From: Betaproteobacteria bacterium
GTDB taxonomy: Bacteria > Pseudomonadota > Gammaproteobacteria > Burkholderiales > SG8-41
Direction: 5' to 3'
DNA: 7,319 nt
Assembly (NCBI GenBank): GCA_023266245.1
Contig: JAHFRO010000119.1
Location: 1-7,319, forward strand
Positions 1 to 7,200 of this stretch are shown here, piece after piece. The first letter of the stretch is position 1; the number at the start of each line of letters is the position of its first letter. The notes below the pieces were generated by a model, which had not been told where the DNA came from, searched no databases, and saw nothing but the letters and a program-made list of their open reading frames with translations. The translations under genes were made by a program, and so were the position numbers.

Positions 1-143
1 TGCCGGGCCTGGGCTCGAAGATGGGGATAGACGCCACCCACAAGTGGCCGGGCGAGACCGACCGCCGCTGGGGCGCTCCGATCACGATGAGCGAGGAGGT
101 AAAGCGCCGGGTGGACGAGTTGTGGCGCGAGCTCGGGCTGTAG
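1..143 (+). CDS. ubiD: UbiD-family decarboxylase, C-terminal end (partial)
   Basis: Only the last 46 codons are in the window, read in the frame beginning at position 3 and ending with TAG at 141-143. The residues PGLGSKMGIDATHKWPGE, followed by a WG-P-I segment and a helical end finishing in ELWRELGL, are the typical C-terminus of UbiD, the prenylated-FMN-dependent 3-octaprenyl-4-hydroxybenzoate decarboxylase of ubiquinone synthesis. The GSKMGIDAT(N/H)KWPGE segment is the family-diagnostic part. Other UbiD-like decarboxylases share this tail, so the ubiquinone role is inferred. The active-site region lies upstream and cannot be inspected. The gene converges on dacB, with 36 nt between the two stop codons. 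Confidence 0.85.
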   Translation, partial: PGLGSKMGIDATHKWPGETDRRWGAPITMSEEVKRRVDELWRELGL

Positions 144-182
144 GCGGGCCTAACGCCGCTGAGAGCAGCAGGCGTCCGCCTA
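141..182. terminator. Shared hairpin between convergent ubiD and dacB stops
   Basis: TAGGCGG (141-147) is the reverse complement of CCGCCTA (176-182). Inside it ACGCC (153-157) pairs with GGCGT (171-175) and GCT (158-160) with AGC (167-169), with A170 bulged and a GAGAGC loop. The left side has a 5-nt bulge (148-152). The outer arms contain both stop codons: TAG of ubiD on the + strand, and TAG of dacB on the minus strand. There is no T-tract on either side, so it may act as a bidirectional transcript-end or stabilising hairpin rather than a classical intrinsic terminator. Confidence 0.45.
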
Positions 183-1613
183 GCGGTTGTATATCCACCT
201 GAGCAGCGCGTCCTGCACGGCTTGAGCGTTGCCGGCATTGGCGTGGTTGACGATGAACACCACCGCCACGCGCCGGCCCTGGGCATCGAGCACGTAACCG
301 GCGATCGAGCGCACGCCGGCGAGCGAGCCGGTCTTGATGTGCGCCTGTCCCGCGACTTCCGCGCCGGAGAGGCGCTTCTTCATGGTGCCGTCCACCGCGG
401 CGAGCGGGAGCGAGGCCATCAGCTCCGGCATTACCGGGCTGCGGAACGCGGAGAGCAGGATCTGCCCCAGGTTTCTCGCGCTGATACGCTCGATGCGCGA
501 TAGCCCCGAGCCGTTCTCCAGCACCAGTTCGGGAAACGACAGCCCTTTGCCTGCCAGCCACTGGCGGATGACGTGGCCGGTCTTGTCGGCGGTCGCCGGG
601 GCGCCCGCCCCCACCGCGCCCAGCGTCAGGAACAGCTGGCGCGCCATCACGTTGTTCGAGAATTTATTGATGTCGCGAACGATCTCCGCGAGCGTCGGAG
701 ACTGCACGCTGGCGATAAGCCGCGCGTCCGTCGCGGCCGCGCCTTCGCGCACGCCGCCAGCAAATGTGCCGCCCAGCTCGCGCCACAGCTGTGTGAACAG
801 CCCGAGCGTGTATTGCTGTTGGCTCAGTACTGTGAAATGGCGCACCCGCTCCCCGCAGTCGCGAGAGAAGCTGCCACTGAACGCGAGCCGCGCGGTGTTT
901 GCTCCGCCTTGGGCGTCGAGCTTGAGCCTTCCGACCCAGTCACCGCACGCGCCGGTGGCATCGAGCGCAAGATTGTTGATGATCTGCACCTGCGGGAGCG
1001 CGGGCTCGGAGACGATGCGCACCGAGCGCGATTCCGCTTCGGGGATGAACTGCAGGCGGATCGCCTTGAAGTTGACGAGCAGCGCGTCAGGCCCGGTGTT
1101 GTAGGGTCGTGTGGGCTGGTCGTCGAAGCGCGAGGGATCGAACTCTTCCTGCGCGAAGTAGCCGCGGTCGAGCACCAGATCGCCGCGGATCTCGCGCACG
1201 CCGCGGCCGCGCAGGTCTCGCAACAGCAGCCAGAAGCTTTCCAGCGTGAGCTTGGGGTCCCCGTAGCCCTTGATCACGAGGTCGCCGGCAAGCACGCCCT
1301 CGTTCAGTGTCCCGGCGGCGTACGCCTCGGTCATCCAGATGTATGCCGGCCCGAGCAGCTCGAGCCCGGCATAGGTGGTGAGCAGCTTGATGCTCGAGGC
1401 CGGAATCATGGCGCGCTCGGCGCCCACCGCGATCAACGGCCGCTCGGCGCCAATCTCGTGCACGTAGAACGCCGCTGCGCTCTCGGGTATGCCGGCCTGG
1501 GCGAGGGCCTGCGCCACCGGCTCGGGCAGGCGCGCGGATGGGGATTGAGCAGCGGCAAAACTGCTCGCCAGCAAGCCCATCAGCACGGCGATCAAGAAGT
1601 GAGCGATATGCAT
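180..1613 (-). CDS. dacB: D-alanyl-D-alanine carboxypeptidase/endopeptidase, PBP4 family (peptidase S13)
   Basis: A 477-residue periplasmic penicillin-binding protein that trims or cleaves peptidoglycan cross-bridges. Residues 1-23 form a signal peptide (short basic start, hydrophobic stretch LIAVLMGLLASSFA, then AAAQ), with cleavage expected near residue 23. The three serine-acyltransferase motifs are present in order: SxxK at 73-76 (SSIK, nucleophile Ser73), SxN at 319-321 (SNN), and KTG at 427-429 within HIKTGSLAG. ENGSGLSR at 366-373 is a further family signature. The long gap between SxxK and SxN (about 245 residues) holds the inserted domains that mark the S13/PBP4 class and separate it from DacA-type enzymes. 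No good Shine-Dalgarno is visible before the ATG, but the next Met (residue 12) would destroy the signal peptide, so this start is kept. It lies 51 nt downstream of bioA on the same strand and may be co-transcribed. Confidence 0.93.
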   Translation of the reverse strand: MHIAHFLIAVLMGLLASSFAAAQSPSARLPEPVAQALAQAGIPESAAAFYVHEIGAERPLIAVGAERAMIPASSIKLLTTYAGLELLGPAYIWMTEAYAAGTLNEGVLAGDLVIKGYGDPKLTLESFWLLLRDLRGRGVREIRGDLVLDRGYFAQEEFDPSRFDDQPTRPYNTGPDALLVNFKAIRLQFIPEAESRSVRIVSEPALPQVQIINNLALDATGACGDWVGRLKLDAQGGANTARLAFSGSFSRDCGERVRHFTVLSQQQYTLGLFTQLWRELGGTFAGGVREGAAATDARLIASVQSPTLAEIVRDINKFSNNVMARQLFLTLGAVGAGAPATADKTGHVIRQWLAGKGLSFPELVLENGSGLSRIERISARNLGQILLSAFRSPVMPELMASLPLAAVDGTMKKRLSGAEVAGQAHIKTGSLAGVRSIAGYVLDAQGRRVAVVFIVNHANAGNAQAVQDALLRWIYNR

Positions 1614-1664
1614 GTGTCTATCACGTTTGATGTTCAGGTGCGGTTGACCGTCGCTTAGAGGCTC

Positions 1665-2987
1665 TTAGTCAGTGTCGAGGATAGCCAGCGTGCGACTGAC
1701 GAGCAGCTCGATTTCGTCTTCGTCGATCACGTAGGGCGGCATGAAATAGACGGTGTTTCCGAGCGGCCGCAGCAGCAGCTCACGCTCGAGCGCCTGCGCG
1801 AAAAATTTGCGCGCGAACTCGGGATCGGCGGTCTCGACTTCGAATGCCCAGATCATCCCGGTGTTGCGGAACTGCTTCACGCGGGGATGTTGCGCGATGG
1901 GGCGCGCGGCGGCCGTGAGCCGGGCGCTCTTCGCACGGTTCGCCTCGATTACGCGGTCCTGCTCGAAGATGTCAAGGGTGGCGAGCGCGGCGCGGCAGGC
2001 GAGCGCGTTACCGGTGTAGGAATGCGAGTGCAAAAAGCCGCGCGTCACCGCCTCGTCGTAGAACGCCTGGTAGACCGCATCGCGCGTCATGACCACGGAG
2101 AGCGGCAGGTAGCCGCCGGTGATGCCTTTCGACAGGCACAGGAAGTCCGGCGTGATGCCGGCCTGCTCGTGAGCGAAAAAGGTCCCGGTGCGGCCGCAGC
2201 CGGTCATGATCTCGTCGACGATGAGGTGCACCGCATAATGGTCGCAGATCGCGCGCGCGCGCCGTAGGTACTCCGCGTCGTACATCGCCATGCCGGTTGC
2301 GCCCTGCACCAGCGGCTCCACGATCAGCGCCGCGGTCTCTCCCTGGTGCTGTTCCAGATGCCGCCCCAAGGCCTGCGCGCAGCGCGCGGCGTAGTCGAGC
2401 GCCGACTCGCCCTGCTCGGCGAGCCGCCAATCGGGGCTCGCCACCTGGCTGCTCGTCATCAGCAGCGGCGCGTAGGTGTCCTTGAAAAGCCGCACGTCGG
2501 TGACGGCGAGCGCCCCCAGGGTTTCGCCGTGATAGCTGCCTGCGAGGCTCACAAAACGCGTCTTCGCGGGGCGGCCGCAGTTGCGCCAGTAGTGGAAGCT
2601 CATTTTGAGCGCGATCTCGACCGCGGAGGCGCCGTCGCTCGCGTAGAAACAGTGGCCGAGCGCGCCGCCGGTCGCGCGCGCGAGGCGCTCCGAGAGCTCG
2701 ACCACCGGCTCGTGGCTGAAACCGGCGAGCAGGACGTGCTCGAGGCTTTCGAGCTGCGCGCGCAGCGCGGCGTTGATGCGCGGGTTGCAGTGGCCGAAGA
2801 GATTGACCCACCACGAGCTGATGGCGTCGAGGTAGCGCCGTCCGTCGCAGTCGTAGAGCCAGCAACCCTCGCCGCGCGCCACCGGCACCAGCGGCAGCCA
2901 TTCGTGCTGCTTCATCTGGGTGCAGGGGTGCCAGACCGCGGCGAGGCTGCGCTTTAGCAGCAGATCACTGTGAGTGCTAGTTTGCAT
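1665..2987 (-). CDS. bioA: Adenosylmethionine-8-amino-7-oxononanoate aminotransferase (biotin synthesis)
   Basis: A 440-residue class III PLP aminotransferase, normal length for BioA. The enzyme transfers the amino group of S-adenosylmethionine to 7-keto-8-aminopelargonate, giving 7,8-diaminopelargonate in the cytoplasm. Visible signatures: WHPCTQM near residues 19-25, SSWW at 57-60 (characteristic of BioA among class III enzymes), the phosphate-binding segment ASDGASAVE (116-124), SYHGET at 151-156, VDEIMTGCGRTG with the PLP-pyridine Asp258, and LSKGITGGYLPLS with the Schiff-base Lys287. Near the C-terminus LLRPLGNTVYFMPPY matches the substrate-binding region. At the place where E. coli BioA has HPYTSM this protein has HPCTQM, a variant I recall from other proteobacterial BioA proteins. 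The start ATG follows only a weak ribosome site (CGGAAA). No other bio genes are in the window. It is divergent from the gene at 3136, with 148 nt between them; I could not identify a BirA operator there. Confidence 0.93.
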   Translation of the reverse strand: MQTSTHSDLLLKRSLAAVWHPCTQMKQHEWLPLVPVARGEGCWLYDCDGRRYLDAISSWWVNLFGHCNPRINAALRAQLESLEHVLLAGFSHEPVVELSERLARATGGALGHCFYASDGASAVEIALKMSFHYWRNCGRPAKTRFVSLAGSYHGETLGALAVTDVRLFKDTYAPLLMTSSQVASPDWRLAEQGESALDYAARCAQALGRHLEQHQGETAALIVEPLVQGATGMAMYDAEYLRRARAICDHYAVHLIVDEIMTGCGRTGTFFAHEQAGITPDFLCLSKGITGGYLPLSVVMTRDAVYQAFYDEAVTRGFLHSHSYTGNALACRAALATLDIFEQDRVIEANRAKSARLTAAARPIAQHPRVKQFRNTGMIWAFEVETADPEFARKFFAQALERELLLRPLGNTVYFMPPYVIDEDEIELLVSRTLAILDTD

Positions 2988-3135
2988 TTTCCGTGATCGG
3001 CGTCACACCGCCGCTCTCCGCAGGTCAACCGCCGTTTTCCCCGCGACGTTGTGATGAGACGGGTGGCATCATTCTTGCTCGTGTGTGATGGCAGGTGCGT
3101 GCGCAGTTTAACACCCGTCGAGGAGTGACTTGTCT

Positions 3136-3780
3136 ATGCAGATACTCGATCTCATCGAGGACCAGATCGCCGCGACCGGCCTGCCGTTGTTCGGCATCAC
3201 GCTGGCCGCCGTGCCGTGCCCCGACACGCCGCTGATCCTCACCCTGCACTGGCACGGCTTCATCAAGGAGAAGCTGGCTGAGGTGGAGCAGGCCGAAGCG
3301 GTGTCCTATACGCCGGTGCCCAGTTCCGCGCTGCAGTTGAACGACCGCTGGCGTGACCTGGTAGCGGTGGACCGCGCGACGATGGAGGCGGCGTGGGAAC
3401 TGGGCGCGTGGGATGTCGCGCGCGCCGAGCGCCCGGGGTGCCTGCGCCCTGGCGCCTCCTCCACCGAGGCGCTCGAATGCCTGCAGGCGTTTGGCTCGTT
3501 CCCCTTCGGCATCAACGGCAACCAGGTGGTGGTCGCGGACGCGCCCGATGCCGACGAGCTGGTGCAGCTTGCCGCCGCGCGCGGGTATCTCATGTGGTTG
3601 TTCCGGCCGGTGAGCGGCGGCATCTGGGCGGACTACGCCGATGACGCCACGCTGGGTCCCGAAGGACGCCGCCGGCCCCCCTGCCCCCACCGGCCGATTC
3701 CGCCCAAATGTGACGGCAAACGGAAGACCGTGTACCGCTTCGGCGTGTCGTCCGGCGACCCCCTCGACCTCGACAGCTGA
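3136..3780 (+). CDS. Uncharacterised 214-residue protein
   Basis: I do not recognise the family. The reading frame is real by its strong ribosome site (GAGGAG at 3120-3125), codon use like its neighbours and a clean stop before the groE control region. ATG at 3136 (10 nt from the site) is chosen; an in-frame TTG at 3130 (4 nt from the site) would add two residues. The product is soluble-looking: no signal peptide or membrane segment. It opens with an amphipathic stretch (MQILDLIEDQ), then a hydrophobic core around residues 16-37 ending in LTLHWHGF. Mid-protein it is rich in Trp (RWRDL, AAWELGAWD, YLMWLFRP, GGIWADY). Five Cys are at 28, 102, 115, 183 and 192; the last two sit in a Pro- and basic-rich tail (PPCPHRPIPPKC) that could be a metal or redox site, but this is only a guess. 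It is divergent from bioA; no functional link is evident. Confidence 0.75.
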   Translation: MQILDLIEDQIAATGLPLFGITLAAVPCPDTPLILTLHWHGFIKEKLAEVEQAEAVSYTPVPSSALQLNDRWRDLVAVDRATMEAAWELGAWDVARAERPGCLRPGASSTEALECLQAFGSFPFGINGNQVVVADAPDADELVQLAAARGYLMWLFRPVSGGIWADYADDATLGPEGRRRPPCPHRPIPPKCDGKRKTVYRFGVSSGDPLDLDS

Positions 3781-3803
3781 TCCCGGCCGGAACCGCCTGC
3801 AAC

Positions 3804-3826
3804 GGGGCGGATATGTGCCCTTTTTT
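3804..3826 (+). terminator. Weak intrinsic terminator candidate after the 3136 gene
   Basis: GGGC (3805-3808) pairs with GCCC (3817-3820) across an 8-nt loop and is followed at once by six T (3821-3826), 24 nt after the stop codon. The stem is only 4 bp plus one G-T pair, so it is weak. An alternative stem (CCGCC 3793-3797 with GGCGG 3806-3810) overlaps it but is 10 nt away from the T-tract. Confidence 0.4.
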
Positions 3827-3851
3827 GTAAGTTAGTGAGCGCTAACTTACA
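3826..3851. promoter_or_regulatory. Perfect 10-bp-arm palindrome, operator-like
   Basis: TGTAAGTTAG (3826-3835), a 6-nt centre TGAGCG, then CTAACTTACA (3842-3851) form a perfect inverted repeat of 26 bp. Its size, AT-rich arms and GTTAGTGAGCGCTAAC core resemble operators of TetR-family repressors. On the + strand no T-tract follows it, which argues against a terminator. It lies 32 nt upstream of the groE -35 box and 45 nt downstream of the previous stop codon. No regulator gene is present in the window, so the protein that binds it is unknown. Confidence 0.55.
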
Positions 3852-3883
3852 GGCCTGCCACGCCGCCGTACGCGACTAACCTG

Positions 3884-3912
3884 TTGTCTTATTGTCATCT
3901 TGCAAGTATTAT
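3884..3912 (+). promoter_or_regulatory. groESL sigma-70 promoter
   Basis: TTGTCT (-35, 3884-3889), a 17-nt spacer and TATTAT (-10, 3907-3912) make a good housekeeping promoter. Transcription would begin near 3918-3920, inside the CIRCE element. I did not find a convincing sigma-32 type promoter (CTTGAA with CCCCAT) nearby, so heat induction would rest mainly on relief of HrcA repression. Confidence 0.75.
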
Positions 3913-3938
3913 TAGCACTCGATAGAGGCGAGTGCTAA
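3912..3938. promoter_or_regulatory. CIRCE element (HrcA operator)
   Basis: TTAGCACTC (3912-3920), a 9-nt spacer and GAGTGCTAA (3930-3938) match the CIRCE consensus exactly, with one further matching A/T pair outside. It overlaps the end of the -10 box and the start site, so bound HrcA would block RNA polymerase. The transcribed copy lies in the 5' leader and can also form a hairpin. HrcA itself is not in the window; its presence in the genome is inferred. Confidence 0.96.
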
Positions 3939-3984
3939 TCAAGCTGTTCTCCGTCATCACTATCATTCCACAGGAGATTGAACG

Positions 3985-4278
3985 ATGAAGATTCGTCCGT
4001 TGCACGACCGCGTGATCGTCAAGCGGTTGGAAGAGGAGCGCAAAACCGCGTCCGGAATCGTGATCCCCGACACCGCCGCCGAGAAACCCGACCAGGGTGA
4101 GGTCATCGCAGTGGGCAAGGGCAGGATCCTCGAGGACGGCAAGGTGCGTGCTCTCGATGTTAAGGTCGGCGACAAGATCCTGTTCGGGAAGTACTCCGGA
4201 CAGACCGTGAGGGTCAAGGGCGACGAGCTGCTCGTGATGCGCGAAGAAGACATCATGGGCGTGATCGAAGCGAAGTAA
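3985..4278 (+). CDS. groES: Co-chaperonin GroES (Hsp10)
   Basis: A 97-residue protein, the normal length for GroES. Seven copies form the lid that closes the GroEL folding chamber in the cytoplasm. It begins MKIRPLHDRVIVKR, the standard N-terminus. The mobile loop spans about residues 16-34 and carries the hydrophobic contact triad Ile25-Val26-Ile27 that docks on the GroEL apical domain. VGDKILFGKYSG and DELLVMREEDIMGVIE near the C-terminus are also family-typical. AGGAG at 3972-3976 lies 8 nt before the ATG. It is the first gene of the groESL operon, 25 nt before groEL, and is controlled by the CIRCE promoter upstream. Confidence 0.98.
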   Translation: MKIRPLHDRVIVKRLEEERKTASGIVIPDTAAEKPDQGEVIAVGKGRILEDGKVRALDVKVGDKILFGKYSGQTVRVKGDELLVMREEDIMGVIEAK

Positions 4279-4303
4279 ATTCCGCGAAACAGGAGAATTC
4301 AAA

Positions 4304-5941
<1,638 letters not shown>

Positions 5942-5943
5942 CC

Positions 5944-6154
5944 GATGGAACGGACGCGCCGCGCCGTTCATCGCCGGTAATTCCGGACGAAGGTCGCCGG
6001 AATAACTCGGTGTTCGAGCGGACAAGCGAAAGCTTGCCGCTCAACTGGCGGGAGCGGAGGCGCAGAAGCCCGCCGCTCAGATAAGGGTGAATCGGACCGA
6101 GCGGCCGTTCCAACTCGCGAATTCGAGCGGACAAACTCCGGTTTGCCGCTCAAT
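5944..6154 (+). repeat. Family of double-bulge hairpins in the groEL 3' untranslated region
   Basis: No gene is visible from 5942 to 6207; the stretch is filled with related hairpins. H1 (5944-5972), H2 (6012-6045) and H4 (6121-6154) share one plan. A 3-bp outer stem is followed by one unpaired 5' base, then a 6-bp stem GARCGG/CCGYTC, then a bulged A, an upper stem and a small loop. Outer stems differ but pair (GAT/ATC, GTT/AAC, ATT/AAT). Upper stems also covary: CGC/GCG, CAAGC/GCTTG and CAAAC/GTTTG, with loops GCC, GAAA and TCCG. H3 (6052-6078) has the same GAGCGG-A start and CCGCTC end but a less regular top. A separate hairpin, ATTCCGG (5980-5986) with CCGGAAT (5997-6003), lies between H1 and H2. 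They could be REP-like repeats or RNA-stability elements; the family is not one I can name. Confidence 0.65.
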
Positions 6155-6207
6155 ACGCGAGACCCAACGGAGTGCCCCGCGCAAGCACGGAACGAGGAAA
6201 GCAAAGG

Positions 6208-6230
6208 ACCCCGCGACCGCGGGGTTTTTT
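6208..6230 (+). terminator. Intrinsic terminator of the groESL transcript
   Basis: ACCCCGC (6208-6214) pairs with GCGGGGT (6219-6225) across a GACC loop and runs into TTTTTT (6225-6230). This is a strong factor-independent terminator. It ends the groESL message about 270-290 nt after the groEL stop and insulates the array that follows. Confidence 0.88.
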
Positions 6231-6253
6231 GTTGCCCGCAATGATGCACTTTC

Positions 6254-6282
6254 TTGACGCTGCGCGGGTTTGACGATTAAAT
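6254..6282 (+). promoter_or_regulatory. Stable-RNA type sigma-70 promoter for the tRNA-Phe array
   Basis: TTGACG (6254-6259), 17 nt, then TTAAAT (6277-6282), followed by the GC-rich discriminator AGCGCGCTCTCC and a start expected near 6289. The first tRNA-Phe-like sequence begins at 6297, a spacing normal for bacterial tRNA genes. A GC-rich discriminator is typical of tRNA and rRNA promoters under stringent control. It suggests this was the original promoter of a tRNA-Phe gene. Confidence 0.7.
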
Positions 6283-6296
6283 AGCGCGCTCTCCGG

Positions 6297-6421
6297 GGCC
6301 ATGTAGCTCGATCATTCCGGTGCGGAAATGGTTGAGTTCCATTTCCGCACTGTACATTTCCCCTCGCCCTCCGGGAAAGGGAGAGGGGGAAGGGGTGAGG
6401 GTGACGTAGAGCAGAGGACTG
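6297..6421 (+). pseudogene. tRNA-Phe 5' half, copy 1, split by a repeat insertion
   Basis: GGCCATGTAGCTC (6297-6309) matches tRNA-Phe positions 1-13 with one change (G6 to T). The match resumes at GTAGAGCAGAGGACTG (6406-6421), positions 19-34. Positions 14-18 are missing and 96 nt of foreign repeat lie between. It sits directly behind the stable-RNA promoter, so it is probably the remains of the original first gene. The next bases are the structured insert. Confidence 0.7.
6310..6405. mobile_element. REP/MITE-like palindromic insertion in the D-loop of tRNA copy 1
   Basis: Two hairpins fill this segment. GTGCGGAAATGG (6320-6331) pairs perfectly with CCATTTCCGCAC (6339-6350) over a 7-nt loop. 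CCCCTC and CCCT (6360-6370) pair with AGGG and GAGGGG (6378-6388). The CCCTCGCCCTCC ... GGGAGAGGG ... GGGGTGAGGG pattern resembles an intergenic repeat common in many proteobacteria. No transposase or clear target duplication is present; five tRNA bases were lost at the junction. Confidence 0.55.
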
Positions 6422-6561
6422 ACAACACGCCGCGCGAGACTTCGCTTGAGCGAAGTCTGACCGCCAGGTCAAATGGGGGCTTTATCCCATTGCGCGGCTT
6501 GTTGCGGCGTAGGCTAACTCGCGAAGCGATGTTAAGTGGACGTTAGTCCACGGCCGGAGCC
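6422..6561 (+). ncRNA. Structured anticodon-loop insert, copy 1a (140 nt)
   Basis: Runs from ACAACACGCC to GGCCGGAGCC. The 5' domain is closed by GCCGCGC/GCGCGGC and contains three hairpins: AGACTTCGC/GCGAAGTCT with loop TTGA, GACC/GGTC, and AATGGG/CCCATT. The 3' domain has TAACTCGC pairing with GCGA and GTTA (one bulged T), GTGGAC/GTCCAC with loop GTTA, and a closing GGC/GCC. The closing stem of the 5' domain extends outward through CAACA/TGTTG to CTG of the tRNA (6419-6421) pairing with CGG (6505-6507), with A6422 bulged. Its 3' end abuts the next insert directly. Function unknown; not a recognised intron class. Confidence 0.7.
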
Positions 6562-6710
6562 ACAACACGCCGCGCGAGACTTCGCTTGAGCGAAGTCTGA
6601 CCGCCAGGTCAAATGGGGGCTTTATCCCATTGCGCGGCTTGTTGCGGCGTAGGCTAACATTCACGGCGCAGGGCCGTTAATGTTAAGCGCCGATAGGCGC
6701 GGCCGAAGCC
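6562..6710 (+). ncRNA. Structured anticodon-loop insert, copy 1b (149 nt)
   Basis: Begins immediately after copy 1a, with no tRNA sequence between. Its first 97 nt (6562-6658) are identical to copy 1a, but the 3' domain differs. TAACATT/AATGTTA, a C-T mismatch and ACGGC/GCCGT with loop GCAGG make a longer hairpin (6655-6685), followed by GCGCC/GGCGC with loop GATA (6687-6700). This 3' domain resembles the insert at 6787, not copy 1a, so copy 1b looks like a mosaic. It cannot make the CTG pairing of the other copies because GCC precedes it. It is followed by AAAATCC of the tRNA 3' half. Confidence 0.7.
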
Positions 6711-6733
6711 AAAATCCTTGTGTCAGGCGGTTC
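6711..6733 (+). pseudogene. tRNA-Phe 3' fragment (positions 35-56), copy 1
   Basis: AAAATCCTTGTGTC (6711-6724), one extra A, then GGCGGTTC (6726-6733) match tRNA-Phe from position 35 into the T-loop. The match then stops: the partner CCGCC of the T-stem, the 3' acceptor strand and CCA are absent. The sequence changes to a unique spacer up to 6752. No functional tRNA can come from this copy. Confidence 0.7.
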
Positions 6734-6752
6734 GTGTAGTGTGCAGCAAAGT

Positions 6753-6952
<200 letters not shown>

Positions 6953-6987
6953 ACAAAAGTCGTTTGCGGTTGCAGGTTGCAGTAAGT

Positions 6988-7180
6988 GGCCAGGTAGCTC
7001 AGTTGGTAGAGCAGAGGACTGACAACACGCCGCGCGAGACTTCGCTTGAGCGAAGTCTGACCGCCAGGTCAAATGGGGGCCTTATCCCATTGCGCGGCTT
7101 GTTTCGGCGTAGGCTAACTCGCGAAGCGATGTTAAGTGGACGTTAGTCCACGGCCGGAGCCAAAATCCTTGTGTCGGCGG
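6988..7180 (+). pseudogene. Interrupted, 3'-truncated tRNA-Phe-like sequence, copy 3
   Basis: The 5' half (6988-7021) is a perfect match to tRNA-Phe 1-34. The 3' part (7162-7180) reads AAAATCCTTGTGTC then GGCGG, exact through position 53, after which the sequence diverges (GAACGATTTTG). T-loop, T-stem partner and acceptor 3' strand are absent. Removing 7022-7161 precisely gives CTGAAAATCC, the normal loop. Confidence 0.75.
7022..7161 (+). ncRNA. Structured anticodon-loop insert, copy 3 (140 nt)
   Basis: Same length and ends as the insert at 6422-6561, with two substitutions (7081 and 7104). The closing stem is GCCGCGC (7029-7035) with GCGCGGC (7092-7098). Internal hairpins are 7037-7058, 7059-7070 and 7072-7091; 3' hairpins are 7115-7134 and 7136-7151. 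The outer extension has C7023 opposite T7104, a mismatch where copy 1a has C-G and copy 2 has A-T. This looks like an intermediate in a compensatory change. Confidence 0.7.
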
Positions 7181-7200
7181 GAACGATTTTGTTGTTCGGG

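Noticed and set aside
573..1658. 361-codon open frame antisense to dacB
   Set aside because: Shadow frame; the dacB motifs and signal peptide on the opposite strand are decisive.
2988..3135. BirA operator between bioA and the divergent gene
   Set aside because: GGTCAACC at 3023-3030 vaguely recalls a half-site, but no matching inverted partner at the right spacing was found.
3884..3984. Sigma-32 heat-shock promoter for groESL
   Set aside because: No CTTGAA/CCCCAT-like pair at acceptable spacing; the sigma-70 promoter with CIRCE explains the region.
6511..6700. Integron attC sites (GGCTAAC ... GTTAAG)
   Set aside because: The left box does not fit RYYYAAC, the right box fits only in some copies, there are no gene cassettes or integrase, and the covariation and tRNA context are better explained by a structured RNA.
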